Part shown: positions 51,700-60,516 of the stretch, piece by piece
How the letters are laid out: the number at the start of each line of letters is the position of its first letter
Position numbering within the stretch: position 1 is the first letter of the stretch
NCBI GenBank assembly: GCA_027490725.1
Contig: JAIXXN010000057.1
Span: forward strand, 124,001-188,000
Origin: Oxalobacteraceae bacterium
Lineage (GTDB): Bacteria > Pseudomonadota > Gammaproteobacteria > Burkholderiales > Burkholderiaceae_D
DNA length: 64,000 nucleotides
Direction: 5' to 3'
Translations under genes and position numbers: made by a program
The notes under the pieces: model-generated
Told to the model about the DNA's origin: nothing
Seen by the model: the letters and a program-made list of their open reading frames with translations, nothing else
Databases searched by the model: none

Positions 51700-53420
51700 C
51701 CGGTGTAGATGGTGTAATCGAAACCGTTAACGATGCTACCGATGACACCGGCCTGGTTCTCGGCCGATTCGGAAATCGACGCCAGTACTTCGGCACGGCT
51801 GGCGGCGCTGCTATTCAGATTGTTTTCATAGAACTGTGCGCCACCGGCATCGGGCGTGCGGTGCAGTACGTTCTGGTAAATCTGATAGACGAAATCGTGG
51901 TTGCTGAGATTACTTCCATAGGCTTTGATAAATTCACTACTGCCCATCATGAATTCGGCCACCTGGGTCAGGGTATAGCTATTGTCCAGTGCACGGATCC
52001 AGAAACCCAGTCCGACCAGATCGGGCGCGCGGTTAAACGCTGCCTGGTAGATGCGATACGCTTCGCCGCCAATCTGGTGATCGCCAATATCGAGCGCCAC
52101 CGCATTGCCGGTCGAGAAAAACAGACGTTCGACACCGCTGAGCACATCCTGACTCGCACCGCTGCTGTCGGCGACCAGAAACTCGTTGCCACTGACTAGC
52201 ACCTTGTAGGCCGTGCGCGCGCTGCTGTAGGTGACGCTATCGAAACCCGCGCCGCCATTTAGCAGTTCGCTACCTACACCGCTCAGCAGTTTATCGCTGG
52301 CCGCCGAACCATTGACGATCAGCGCGATCTTGCTCAGATCGATGGTGCGGTCGGAGAACTGCAGGATTTCGATGCCGCTCAATTTGTCCGTACCATCACC
52401 GAGTACCTGCGCAGAGCTCGTGCTACCGGACAAGACGTACTTGTCGTAGGCACGCGCCAGTACCATGGTGTCGACCCCCGCGCCGCCACTAACCGTATCG
52501 CTGCCGGTGCCGCCATAAATCAGATCGACGCCGGCGCCGCCGGTAATGGTATTGCCGGCGCTATTGGCATACACGGTCGAGCCGCCCGAACCCGCAATGG
52601 CTTTCTCGATCGTGACATTGAAAGCAATCGAGATATTGTTATAACCGGGCGCCGTGGCGCTGAAACTGCCCGCATTCAGGTTGATGGTGACGCTACTGGT
52701 GCAGGACGAGAAGTCGAAGGTGTCGCTGCCGCCGGCATCCCAGATGCACTGGGGTGGCGCGTCCGCACTGAAGGTATAGCTATCGGCAGCGCTGTGGTAA
52801 CTCATGTTCGCGCCATACAGGTACTGGATCGCCTGTATGTCGTAGAGCATCGGTGTAATGCCATAGTTGCCGCTCAGATTGAAGCCACTGCCATTGTTAT
52901 ACGACATCTGGGTATAGTCGAGATTATCGGTCGCCTCCGGCAGAAACGGGCCATCGATGGCACTGCCGGTGGAATCATAATCTCCCGGGTGCTTGAGACC
53001 CAGCGTATGGCCTAGTTCGTGCAACAGCACCGAGGTGCCGAATGATCCGGCGCCATAGCGGGTATTGCTGGAATCAGTATTATTCAAAAACAGATAGGTC
53101 GGATCGCTGCCATTCGGCAAATAGGCGTAACCACTACTCTGCTTGCCCTGATCATTGCTCCCCAGTTGTATGTCGCCGCCGCTGGCCACTTCTGCAAAGG
53201 TAATATTGGCAACCGTGGCCCACACGGCCAGCTCGGCACGTGCCGCAGTCTGCTGCTCGGTAGTCAGTGGCGCAAAGCCGCGCACATCCTCGACACTCCC
53301 ATCGGTCGGTGCTGCAGTCATGAAACTATAGGTCAGCGAAACGGCCGTACTGGGGCGCCGTGCCCAGCTGCTATACACCAGCGCATCAATGGAATTATTA
53401 CCGGTTACAAAAAAGGCCAT
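51696..53420 (-). CDS. Serralysin-like M10 metalloprotease with RTX repeats and DUF4214
   Basis: 574 residues. The zinc site is HELGHTLGLKH (His134, Glu135, His138, His144), with Met172 of the Met-turn (DYTQMSYNN). A beta-roll of RTX nonapeptides follows (GGAGVDLIYGGTGSDTVSGGAGVD, about 310-335), which bind calcium. The C-terminus has DUF4214-type segments (AYRIYQAAFNRAPDLVGLGFWIRALD and YQIYQNVLHRTPDAGGAQFYE), usual in RTX surface proteins. There is no N-terminal signal peptide, as expected for type I secretion. No ABC/MFP/TolC secretion genes lie next to it. Confidence 0.9.
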   Translation of the reverse strand: MAFFVTGNNSIDALVYSSWARRPSTAVSLTYSFMTAAPTDGSVEDVRGFAPLTTEQQTAARAELAVWATVANITFAEVASGGDIQLGSNDQGKQSSGYAYLPNGSDPTYLFLNNTDSSNTRYGAGSFGTSVLLHELGHTLGLKHPGDYDSTGSAIDGPFLPEATDNLDYTQMSYNNGSGFNLSGNYGITPMLYDIQAIQYLYGANMSYHSAADSYTFSADAPPQCIWDAGGSDTFDFSSCTSSVTINLNAGSFSATAPGYNNISIAFNVTIEKAIAGSGGSTVYANSAGNTITGGAGVDLIYGGTGSDTVSGGAGVDTMVLARAYDKYVLSGSTSSAQVLGDGTDKLSGIEILQFSDRTIDLSKIALIVNGSAASDKLLSGVGSELLNGGAGFDSVTYSSARTAYKVLVSGNEFLVADSSGASQDVLSGVERLFFSTGNAVALDIGDHQIGGEAYRIYQAAFNRAPDLVGLGFWIRALDNSYTLTQVAEFMMGSSEFIKAYGSNLSNHDFVYQIYQNVLHRTPDAGGAQFYENNLNSSAASRAEVLASISESAENQAGVIGSIVNGFDYTIYTG

Positions 53421-53462
53421 GGTTCGTCGATCAGATTCAAGTAGAGATGCGCCATCCTAGCA

Positions 53463-53909
53463 TTAGAACGGCAGAGCTTGCAGATCGGGCTCGACCCACT
53501 GACGCCGTGCTAGCGTTGAAAACAGGCAATCGGTGCTCCAGTACTTCAGCGGCCAGTGCTTATCACCAAACGGTGAAGCGAGCAAACCGGTGCACAGCGC
53601 GGCCAGTTCGGTGCCGGCCGGCTGCAGCGCGAGATAGGCCTTCACCGCGCGCAGCGAGCACTGGGTGATCGTCTCGTGGTAGCCACCGGTGTCGGTGTTG
53701 GCAACACCACAGGCCAGATTGTAGGCGCGGATCATCTCCGGCATGGCCAGCGGCGCATCAATATCGGGCCGTTCGGCGAGCAGCCAGAGCGCTGCGGCAA
53801 GGTGTGCCGCATGAGTCCACTGCTGCTTGGGCAGGGTGCATTCCAGCACGCCCAGGCCTATCGTGCGAATCTGCTCTGTGCTCATTAACGCACCCTGATA
53901 GCGCGACAT
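53463..53909 (-). CDS. Conserved hypothetical protein, mostly helical
   Basis: 148 residues, no signal peptide. It contains LPKQQWTHAAHLAAALWLLAERP, a His pattern I have seen in unnamed conserved bacterial proteins, then GGYHETITQCSLRAVKAYLA and a Trp-rich end (KHWPLKYWSTDCLF). Function unknown. GGAG lies upstream and only 2 bp separate it from the 83-residue gene, so it is the last gene of a three-gene operon starting with the nuclease. Confidence 0.65.
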   Translation of the reverse strand: MSRYQGALMSTEQIRTIGLGVLECTLPKQQWTHAAHLAAALWLLAERPDIDAPLAMPEMIRAYNLACGVANTDTGGYHETITQCSLRAVKAYLALQPAGTELAALCTGLLASPFGDKHWPLKYWSTDCLFSTLARRQWVEPDLQALPF

Positions 53910-53911
53910 GT

Positions 53912-54163
53912 TCAGGCTCCGAATGGATTGGCGACCGTACTAGCGGCCACCGGCGTCAGCTGAGGCGGCAAGCTCTGCGTCTCCAGACTGCCCACAATGG
54001 CATTCAGCAGTTGCTGCAGCTGACGGGCATACGCCAGCCCCTGCTGATCTGCTGTGAGATCAAGATCGCCAGCAATCGTGATGCGGTCCAGACGGTTTTC
54101 CAGCGTCAGCTGGCCGATGGTCAGGACATCGGCTTCATTCGCATAGGGGATGAACTGCTTCAA
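53912..54163 (-). CDS. Small protein of unknown function in the nuclease operon
   Basis: 83 residues, beginning MKQFIPYANEADVLTIGQLTLENRLDRITIAGDLDLT. It has a beta-strand-rich first half and a helix (DQQGLAYARQLQQLLNAIVGSL), then a Pro/Ala tail. No signal peptide and no recognised family. Its ATG overlaps the nuclease stop (ATGA, 54160-54163), so it is translationally coupled. A role such as nuclease inhibitor is conceivable, but only from its place in the operon. Confidence 0.6.
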   Translation of the reverse strand: MKQFIPYANEADVLTIGQLTLENRLDRITIAGDLDLTADQQGLAYARQLQQLLNAIVGSLETQSLPPQLTPVAASTVANPFGA

Positions 54164-54945
54164 TTGTCACCTCGTGATTTACGCATTTTTACTTTCGGCA
54201 GTCGTAACACTGTCTCTTTTTGCGCGGCATTCAGACTTGGCAGTAGATTGATGCCGATCCGCGCTTCCAGTTGCGCGATGCTGAGCATTTCATAGTCGGC
54301 CGTGGCACGGTTTTCGACAAAAAACGCCGCCCCGGCCTTCTGTCGGGGACTGTACACCAGTTTGTACAGATGGGTAGGAACCAGCACATTGCCGATTTTC
54401 TGCAGATTGGCGCCCAGGAATGCCGGCCCCGTCACCACATACAGGTCGCCCTCACGCACGGCCAGCTTGCGCACCACGCCTTCGATGCCGGCCCACAGAT
54501 GGCGGTTATTTTCACCATCCTGCGGCACCATATTGGCCAGTGTAAAACTCTCACGCTGACTGCTGCGATCCGGCATATCGCCATTCGGCGCCATGTGCCC
54601 GCGGTCATAGCCGCTGCGCGCATAGTCGGATAGTTCGGCGCGGGCGCGCGCTGGCAGGCGTGGCTCGGCATGGAAGGAATTTTCCCGCGACAGCGTTTTC
54701 GCTGCGGCCAGATTGTCGGCTGTCAGATGTTCTGCCGACCACAGTGGCGTCCGGGTAATACCGGAATGCATCACGCCGAACACTCCGTAGCACAGCTCGG
54801 TGGTGGCTGCCTGCATGCTGGACTTCTGAATTTCCGGCAGGCGCCCATCGACGTAATGGGCCGGGCAATTGCTTGCCCCTGCCTCGCCCAGCAAACCTGC
54901 CACCAGTGTCGCAGCCAGCAGACTGCGTTGGATCAAACCCATCAT
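54160..54945 (-). CDS. Secreted DNA/RNA non-specific endonuclease (NUC1 family)
   Basis: 261 residues. It has a signal peptide (LLAATLVAGLLGEAGAS, about residue 25). The catalytic motif is DRGH (Asp114 to His117, YDRGHMAPNGDM), and the Mg-binding Asn lies in NMVPQDGENNRHLWAGIE. It is a beta-beta-alpha-metal nuclease related to Serratia NucA, probably exported to degrade DNA and RNA. It is the first gene of an overlapping operon with an 83-residue and a 148-residue protein. Confidence 0.9.
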   Translation of the reverse strand: MMGLIQRSLLAATLVAGLLGEAGASNCPAHYVDGRLPEIQKSSMQAATTELCYGVFGVMHSGITRTPLWSAEHLTADNLAAAKTLSRENSFHAEPRLPARARAELSDYARSGYDRGHMAPNGDMPDRSSQRESFTLANMVPQDGENNRHLWAGIEGVVRKLAVREGDLYVVTGPAFLGANLQKIGNVLVPTHLYKLVYSPRQKAGAAFFVENRATADYEMLSIAQLEARIGINLLPSLNAAQKETVLRLPKVKMRKSRGDN

Positions 54946-55028
54946 CTCCTACCCTATCGAAGCTGGCATTCTAGCGGAGCGTTGACGGGGCGCACAGGGG
55001 TAAACCCGGGCAAACCGGCGCTACTGCC

Positions 55029-55670
55029 TCAGGCCGGGATGCCGCTGATCAGTGGATTCGGCGTCGGCTCCGCCAGCTTGTGCAGATGATTGCGATCTAG
55101 ATGATGGAACGGCTCATCCTTGCCACGGATCAGCATCACGGTATCTTCTTCGTACGACCAGCTGCCGTCGTCATGGAAACTGACCTTGATGCGGTATTCC
55201 ACGGTCTTAAAACCATGTTCAAGGAAAGGATTGGAGCGGATGCCGTAGGTTTCCGATTCGCGCAATGCGACCAGTTCGAACTGATCGGCTTCAGCTGCCA
55301 CCAGCCCTGCGGCCATGGCGATCTGACCGCGCGGAATTGCCAGCGTCTGGATCACGGTGCCCGTGGCCGGCTCCCACAACCAGTAACCAACCTGCTCGTG
55401 ATAGGTTTTGGCCTGATCCGGCTTATTCACAATGATCAAGTAACGCAGACCATAAAATAGTTGCGGACCGTTGGTGACCGGATCGATAGGCTGCAGTTCA
55501 ATGCGCTCGACATAGGCCTGCTTGCGGGGGCCATCCGCCTTGGGCTTGATGTCCAGACCACGCTGCCCGGTCCAGACGCCGGCCATACGGGTCAGCGGGC
55601 CCAGATTGGCCAGCGTATTGCGATCGAAACCTTCCGGTTCGGTGTAGATGTCATTGGAAAATTCGCTCAT
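55029..55670 (-). CDS. Nitrobindin-like (DUF1794/FABP-like) beta-barrel protein
   Basis: 213 residues. It has the DUF1794 opening (LGPLTRMAGVWTGQRGLDIKP), a run of beta strands (YGLRYLIIVNK, QVGYWLWEPATGTVIQTLAIPRGQIAMAAG) and a His-rich end (FHHLDRNHLHKL). This matches heme-binding barrels of the THAP4/nitrobindin family, in which a C-terminal His binds heme. Possible NO or peroxynitrite chemistry is inferred from the family. Its ATG overlaps the ACT-like gene stop (55667-55670). Confidence 0.75.
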   Translation of the reverse strand: MSEFSNDIYTEPEGFDRNTLANLGPLTRMAGVWTGQRGLDIKPKADGPRKQAYVERIELQPIDPVTNGPQLFYGLRYLIIVNKPDQAKTYHEQVGYWLWEPATGTVIQTLAIPRGQIAMAAGLVAAEADQFELVALRESETYGIRSNPFLEHGFKTVEYRIKVSFHDDGSWSYEEDTVMLIRGKDEPFHHLDRNHLHKLAEPTPNPLISGIPA

Positions 55671-56005
55671 ACGGAATCCTGTTTGTGCACATAGGCACTA
55701 TTGTATGGCGGAATTTGCAGGTAGGTGCAGCTAGGCCGTTCGATCGGCCGGGCGGACGGTGCGGGCAGCACCCTGACGGCCAGTACGCCGACCAGATTAT
55801 TCAGGCGCATACGGCATAGCACGAGGGCCTCCTCCCGCGCCGCGGCAATACGAAGTTGCACTTCCTGGCCACCCGGCTGGGCATGGCTGCGCAAACTCAG
55901 CAGTTGCAAATCCAGTCTGCGCACAATCGCCAGAACGGCTTCCAGCGTGGCGATAGGCGCCTCATCTTCGAGGCAGAAACGGAGTGTGGTCTGGTGAGTT
56001 TTCAT
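55667..56005 (-). CDS. ACT-like domain protein
   Basis: 112 residues. The first 80 fit a beta-alpha-beta-beta-alpha-beta ACT fold (TLRFCLEDEAPIATLEAVLAIVRRLDLQLLSLRSHAQ, then VQLRIAAAREEALVLCRMRLNNLVGVLAVRVLP), similar to small acetolactate-synthase regulatory subunits such as IlvM. No large subunit is nearby. The C-terminal tail is unlike the family. It probably binds an amino acid or acts as a regulator. It is divergent from the Lrp gene and coupled to the nitrobindin-like gene. Confidence 0.6.
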   Translation of the reverse strand: MKTHQTTLRFCLEDEAPIATLEAVLAIVRRLDLQLLSLRSHAQPGGQEVQLRIAAAREEALVLCRMRLNNLVGVLAVRVLPAPSARPIERPSCTYLQIPPYNSAYVHKQDSV

Positions 56006-56130
56006 ATAGCCAGAATATCCGTTGATGGGGGGAATAGGCTCCCATAATTCCGGCGGTTATGGCAGATTGGTAGAAGATTCTCCTGTCAATGATAAGATCA
56101 TAGGAATATCTATCTAAACGGAGTAAGGCC

Positions 56131-56589
56131 ATGGAAATTGACGAACTGGACCGTAAAATTCTGCGTGAATTGCGCCGTGACGGGCGCATGAGTAACACCC
56201 GGCTTGCGGAAAAAGTCGGCCTCTCGACGACGCCGTGCTGGAATCGGGTGCGGGCACTGGAGGAAGGTGGCCTGATCGAGGGATACACGGCCATGCTAAG
56301 CCAGAAAGCACTCGGCTATCCCGATACCGTCATCATCGAAGTCACCCTCGACCGCCACGACGACGACATCTTCGAAAAATTCGGTCAGGCTCTGGCTGAC
56401 CTGCCCGAGGTCATGGAAGCCTATCTGCTGACCGGCGAATACGACTATCTGATCAAGGTGGCCGTGGCCGGCACGGCTGGCTATGAAGAGTTTCTGCGTC
56501 GCAAACTTTATAAACTACCGGGCTTGCGGCATAGCCGTTCCACCTTTGTATTGCGTTGTTTAAAACACAGTGTTTCTATAGAGCCCTAG
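56131..56589 (+). CDS. Lrp/AsnC-family transcriptional regulator
   Basis: 152 residues. The N-terminal winged helix-turn-helix is MEIDELDRKILRELRRDGRMSNTRLAEKVGLS, and the C-terminal RAM effector domain is KALGYPDTVIIEVTLDRHD... through PEVMEAYLLTGEYDYLIKVAV. It probably senses an amino acid and controls nearby or distant amino acid genes. It is divergent from the ACT-like gene, 125 bp away, and upstream of the porin gene. Confidence 0.92.
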   Translation: MEIDELDRKILRELRRDGRMSNTRLAEKVGLSTTPCWNRVRALEEGGLIEGYTAMLSQKALGYPDTVIIEVTLDRHDDDIFEKFGQALADLPEVMEAYLLTGEYDYLIKVAVAGTAGYEEFLRRKLYKLPGLRHSRSTFVLRCLKHSVSIEP

Positions 56590-56717
56590 CCGAGTGAAAT
56601 TAATTAATATTAATAAGCGCTCAATACCTAAAAGAGACACTTTAATCATTGCGCTTGCCCCGCTATTTTTTCAATAGTAAATTAAAAAATAGAATATCTC
56701 ACAAAAGGGGAAACACA

Positions 56718-57872
56718 ATGCGCGTTATTAAAATTACGGCACTGGCAACATTATCTATTCTTTCATCATCAGCGTATTCGGTGGAGAGTTCATTTAGTGG
56801 CTTTGCCCAGTTCACCGTTGGACGGGTACTTAGTGGCGCCAGCGATGCCAGCGTGCCCTACCAGATTAACGCGCAACCGGGTTACAGCTACAAGTGCCCG
56901 TGCTTAACCGCCAATTACGAGTATGTTGGCCTCTACGAATATCACAAAACGCAAGTCCAGCCGGAATCACTGGCCGGCCTGCAGGGTAGTTTCAAATTCA
57001 CGCCGGATCTGTCCGCCACGGTACAGGTCGTCGCGCGCGGCGCCGATAGTTCGGTGAACGCCGACTGGGCCTATGGCAGCTACCGCATCAACGAAAATCT
57101 CACGCTACAGGCGGGTCGCAAGCGTCTGCCGCTCTACTATTACTCCGACTATATGTATGTCGGCTATGCCTATCCGTGGTTGCGCCCTTCACAGGATCTG
57201 TATGCGTGGCAGATTTATTCGTATGACGGCGCCAATCTGCTCTACAGCAACAACATCGGCGACTGGACCTACACCGCCAACGTCTGGGCCGGGCGGCGCA
57301 AGAGCAAGGATAACCAGATGCTCGGCAACCTGTATTACACCAGTCGCATTGATGAATCGTGGAACAAAATGGTGGGCGGCTATCTTGACGCCAGTAATGA
57401 CATTTTCAGCCTGCGTGGCGTGTATATGCACACCGTGGTGGAACGTTATTCCGTTATTAACGGCGTGCGCAGTCCGGCCATGTCAGGAGCGAATGGCCAG
57501 TTGATTAATGATGTCGGACAGGCATTCTATGGTTTGTCTTTGAATGTTGATTATAAAAACTGGTTATTACGCAGCGAAGTCAATTATATTGACCGACCAT
57601 CGGTTAAAAATACTTTCATTGCCCAGTCTTACTCTGGCGGTTATAAATTCGACCAGCATTCGGTACTGCTGTCGTGGTCGCAATTCACCGAACACGCCGA
57701 CTACTGGCCTAGCGGGGTGGAGAAACATAACACTACCTCACTCACCTATCGCTGGGATTTTGCCACTTCACAAGCGTTGAAAGTGCAATTCGACAAAATC
57801 AAAGATCAATCGAAATTCCAGTTCACCGGCGATGCCAATCTGCTGTCGGCATCGTGGCAGATGGTGTTCTGA
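56718..57872 (+). CDS. Outer-membrane porin-like beta-barrel protein
   Basis: 384 residues from ATG 56718 with AAGGGGAAA upstream. It has a signal peptide (MRVIKITALATLSILSSSAYS, cleaved near residue 21). The remainder consists of beta strands with aromatic girdles, ending in Phe (SASWQMVF), a typical outer-membrane insertion signal. It resembles trimeric or substrate-specific porins; a PCPC-like pair (YKCPCL) near residue 53 is unusual. It is followed by a PstS-like gene 49 bp later, so the pair may function together, with phosphate or other anions as a possible but unproven substrate. Confidence 0.8.
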   Translation: MRVIKITALATLSILSSSAYSVESSFSGFAQFTVGRVLSGASDASVPYQINAQPGYSYKCPCLTANYEYVGLYEYHKTQVQPESLAGLQGSFKFTPDLSATVQVVARGADSSVNADWAYGSYRINENLTLQAGRKRLPLYYYSDYMYVGYAYPWLRPSQDLYAWQIYSYDGANLLYSNNIGDWTYTANVWAGRRKSKDNQMLGNLYYTSRIDESWNKMVGGYLDASNDIFSLRGVYMHTVVERYSVINGVRSPAMSGANGQLINDVGQAFYGLSLNVDYKNWLLRSEVNYIDRPSVKNTFIAQSYSGGYKFDQHSVLLSWSQFTEHADYWPSGVEKHNTTSLTYRWDFATSQALKVQFDKIKDQSKFQFTGDANLLSASWQMVF

Positions 57873-57921
57873 TTAAACACAACATTACACGACAAAACTA
57901 GACTCATACCCGGGAGTATTT

Positions 57922-58332
57922 ATGCAGCAATCCTTCATCAAACTGGCCCTCGCCAGCACCCTGTTAGTGGCCGGTTTCGCCTCGGCAGCCGAAATTGTGG
58001 TTGTGGTCAATCCGAAAAACCCCGCTACACGGATGTTCTCCGAGCAAGCCTCACAGTTTTTCCTCGGCAAATCAACCATGTTCGTGCCCCTCGATCAATC
58101 CGAGAAATCACAGATCCGTACCGATTTCTACCAGCGTCTGGCGGGCAAGGATATATCGCAGGTGAAAGCAACCTGGGCCAAGATCATCTTTACCGGTAAG
58201 GGGGTGATGCCGGCTGAAATGCACTCGACCGCCGAAGTCAAAAAGGCCATTGCCAATGATATCAATGCCATCGGCTACATCGAAAAGAGTGCCGTTGACG
58301 ATACGGTCAAGGTGATCCTGACTTTGCCATAA
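57922..58332 (+). CDS. Short PstS-like (phosphate-binding family) periplasmic protein
   Basis: 136 residues with a signal peptide (KLALASTLLVAGFASA, residue 22). It carries one PBP-like lobe: EIVVVVNPKNPATRMFSEQASQFFLGKS, WAKIIFTGKGVMPAEM and AIGYIEKSAVDDTVKVIL. It is half the length of true PstS (about 330) and corresponds to the PBP-like-2 domain family often found next to porins or sensor kinases. Substrate binding is doubtful with one lobe. It lies between the porin and the DUF481 gene. Confidence 0.75.
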   Translation: MQQSFIKLALASTLLVAGFASAAEIVVVVNPKNPATRMFSEQASQFFLGKSTMFVPLDQSEKSQIRTDFYQRLAGKDISQVKATWAKIIFTGKGVMPAEMHSTAEVKKAIANDINAIGYIEKSAVDDTVKVILTLP

Positions 58333-58392
58333 GAATTTCGGCAAACGCTGGCGGGTGCCCGCCAGCGCGCTGGTCTCGGTTACAATAGCAGC

Positions 58393-59136
58393 ATGAATGC
58401 GAAAATTCTTTTCCCGCCCCTTTTGCTCCTGAGCACGTGGTGTTTTGCGGCTGACAATGTCCCTGAATTAGGCTGGAGCAACTCCGCCGAACTGGGCGCT
58501 ATCTCCACCTCCGGTAACACTGTAGGTAACTCCGTAACGGGCAAGCTCGACGCCCATCAGGAACTACGCAACTGGAGCAATGAATATATTCTGGCCGGTT
58601 ACTTCAAGGACGAAGAAATCAAGCAGGCCAGTGGTGCGCGGGTCCGCCAGCGCTCGGCGCAGCGCTACTCGCTGTCCGGTAAAGCCGCTTTCAAGCTACT
58701 CGAAGATCACAATCGCCTGTTTGCGCTGGCCACTCATGTCGATGACCGCTTTGGCGCCTATATGCGCTACTCGACGCTGGGCGTCGGTTACGGCACCCAG
58801 GCTTACGCCAGCACCGCCAGTAATATGGATGTCGAAATCGGTCCGGGCTATTTCCGCGGTTCGCGCTCGACCGGCGTCACCGAAACGGGAATGACCATTC
58901 GTGGTGCCGCCAATCTCAAGTGGAAAGTGAGCGAATCGGCGCAGATGTCCCAGAACGTGATTGTCGAACGGGGCACTTCCAATGTGCACTCGCAGGCCGA
59001 GACGGCGTTACGCGCCAAAATTAACGGCACCATGCAGATGAAGGCGGCCTACAGCATCCGCAACGATACCAGCGTGCCCGCAGACAAACGTAATACTGAT
59101 ACCCAGACTTCACTGACGCTGGTCTATTCGTTCTGA
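58393..59136 (+). CDS. DUF481 outer-membrane barrel protein
   Basis: 247 residues with a signal peptide (LLLLSTWCFA). The DUF481/YdiY barrel starts NSAELGAISTSGNTVGNSVTGKLDA and ends LTLVYSF with a terminal Phe. Predicted amphipathic strands alternate with polar turns. Family role unknown, probably a small outer-membrane barrel. It precedes purT by 22 bp, but no ribosome site for purT is obvious there, so coupling is unclear. Confidence 0.85.
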   Translation: MNAKILFPPLLLLSTWCFAADNVPELGWSNSAELGAISTSGNTVGNSVTGKLDAHQELRNWSNEYILAGYFKDEEIKQASGARVRQRSAQRYSLSGKAAFKLLEDHNRLFALATHVDDRFGAYMRYSTLGVGYGTQAYASTASNMDVEIGPGYFRGSRSTGVTETGMTIRGAANLKWKVSESAQMSQNVIVERGTSNVHSQAETALRAKINGTMQMKAAYSIRNDTSVPADKRNTDTQTSLTLVYSF

Positions 59137-59158
59137 TCAGCATTTAATTTTCTATCTC

Positions 59159-60370
59159 ATGAATACTCCCCGCATTTTCGGTACTCCGCTAGCACCTAAC
59201 GCCACCAAGGTGATGCTGCTTGGCTCCGGTGAACTAGGCAAAGAAGTCATCATTGCCCTGCAACGTCTGGGGGTCGAAGTGATCGCCGTTGACCGCTACC
59301 CGAACGCGCCCGGTCATCAGGTGGCGCACCGCGCGCACGTGATCAATATGGCCGATGGCGCTGCGCTGGCCGCGCTGATCGAACAGGAGCAGCCGGATCT
59401 GGTGGTGCCGGAAATCGAGGCAATTGCCACCGATATGCTGGCTGCACTGGAACAGGCCGGCAAGATCACCTGTATTCCTACCGCCCGTGCCGCCCAGCTG
59501 ACCATGAACCGCGAAGGCATCCGTTCGCTGGCGGCCGAAACGCTCGGACTGCCAACCTCACCCTACCGTTACGCCAGCAGTCTGACCGAATTGCAGGCGG
59601 CCTGTGCGACCATCGGTTTCCCTTGCGTGATCAAACCGGTGATGTCCTCGTCCGGCAAAGGCCAGTCGAAAATTGATAGCGCGGCTGAAGTCGCGGCGGC
59701 CTGGGATTATGCGGCTGCCGGTAGCCGGGTGGATGCGGGCCGGGTCATTGTCGAAGGCTTTATTGATTTCGACTACGAGATCACGCTGCTGACGGTGCGT
59801 TCGCTGGGGAGCGACGGACAGGTGCTGACCGAATTCTGCGAACCGATCGGTCACATCCAGGTTCAGGGCGATTATGTGGAATCGTGGCAACCCTGCCGGA
59901 TGCACCCGCTGGCCCTGCAGCGTGCGCGCGAGATTGCCGCCAGCGTGACGGGCAATCTCGGCGGTCTGGGTCTGTTCGGTGTTGAACTGTTCGTCAAAGA
60001 CGACATGGTCTGGTTCTCGGAAGTCAGCCCGCGCCCCCATGATACCGGCATGGTCACCATGGCCACCCAGGTGCAGAGTGAATTCGAACTGCATGCGAAA
60101 GCCATCCTCGGCCTGCCCGTGAATGTCGCTTTGCGCAGTCCGGGCGCTTCCGCCGTGATCTACGGTCAGCATGAGGCTGCCGGCATAGGCTTTGCCGGGG
60201 TTGCCGAAGCACTGCAGGTGCCGGGTAGCGATATCCGTCTGTTCGGCAAACCGGAGTCCTTCGCGCGCCGGCGTATGGGCGTCGCACTGGCTAGCGCCGA
60301 CGATGTCGAGACCGCTCGGAACCGCGCCAAGCAAGCCGCAGCCCGGGTGCAACCACTGCCGCCGCGCTAA
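59159..60370 (+). CDS. purT: Formate-dependent GAR formyltransferase PurT
   Basis: 403 residues, full length. An ATP-grasp enzyme: N-terminal VMLLGSGELGKEVIIALQRLGVEVIAVDRY, then EIEAIATDML, the ATP-binding PVMSSSGKGQS and the Mg-binding SPRPHDTGMVT. It makes N-formylglycinamide ribonucleotide from GAR, formate and ATP in purine synthesis, as an alternative to PurN. The start is ATG 59159. Confidence 0.96.
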   Translation: MNTPRIFGTPLAPNATKVMLLGSGELGKEVIIALQRLGVEVIAVDRYPNAPGHQVAHRAHVINMADGAALAALIEQEQPDLVVPEIEAIATDMLAALEQAGKITCIPTARAAQLTMNREGIRSLAAETLGLPTSPYRYASSLTELQAACATIGFPCVIKPVMSSSGKGQSKIDSAAEVAAAWDYAAAGSRVDAGRVIVEGFIDFDYEITLLTVRSLGSDGQVLTEFCEPIGHIQVQGDYVESWQPCRMHPLALQRAREIAASVTGNLGGLGLFGVELFVKDDMVWFSEVSPRPHDTGMVTMATQVQSEFELHAKAILGLPVNVALRSPGASAVIYGQHEAAGIGFAGVAEALQVPGSDIRLFGKPESFARRRMGVALASADDVETARNRAKQAAARVQPLPPR

Positions 60371-60516
60371 GTACTCCCCTAGACCTCTCTGCCTCTGGCG
60401 GCATGCCCTGAACCGGCGGAGCCGCCGGCATAGGCAGTACGGTTCAGTCCGCTAACCCGCTAGGCGGGCGGATTTCGGGGTATAGTAGTTGCCAATCAGA
60501 TAGCCCAGAGCAATTC

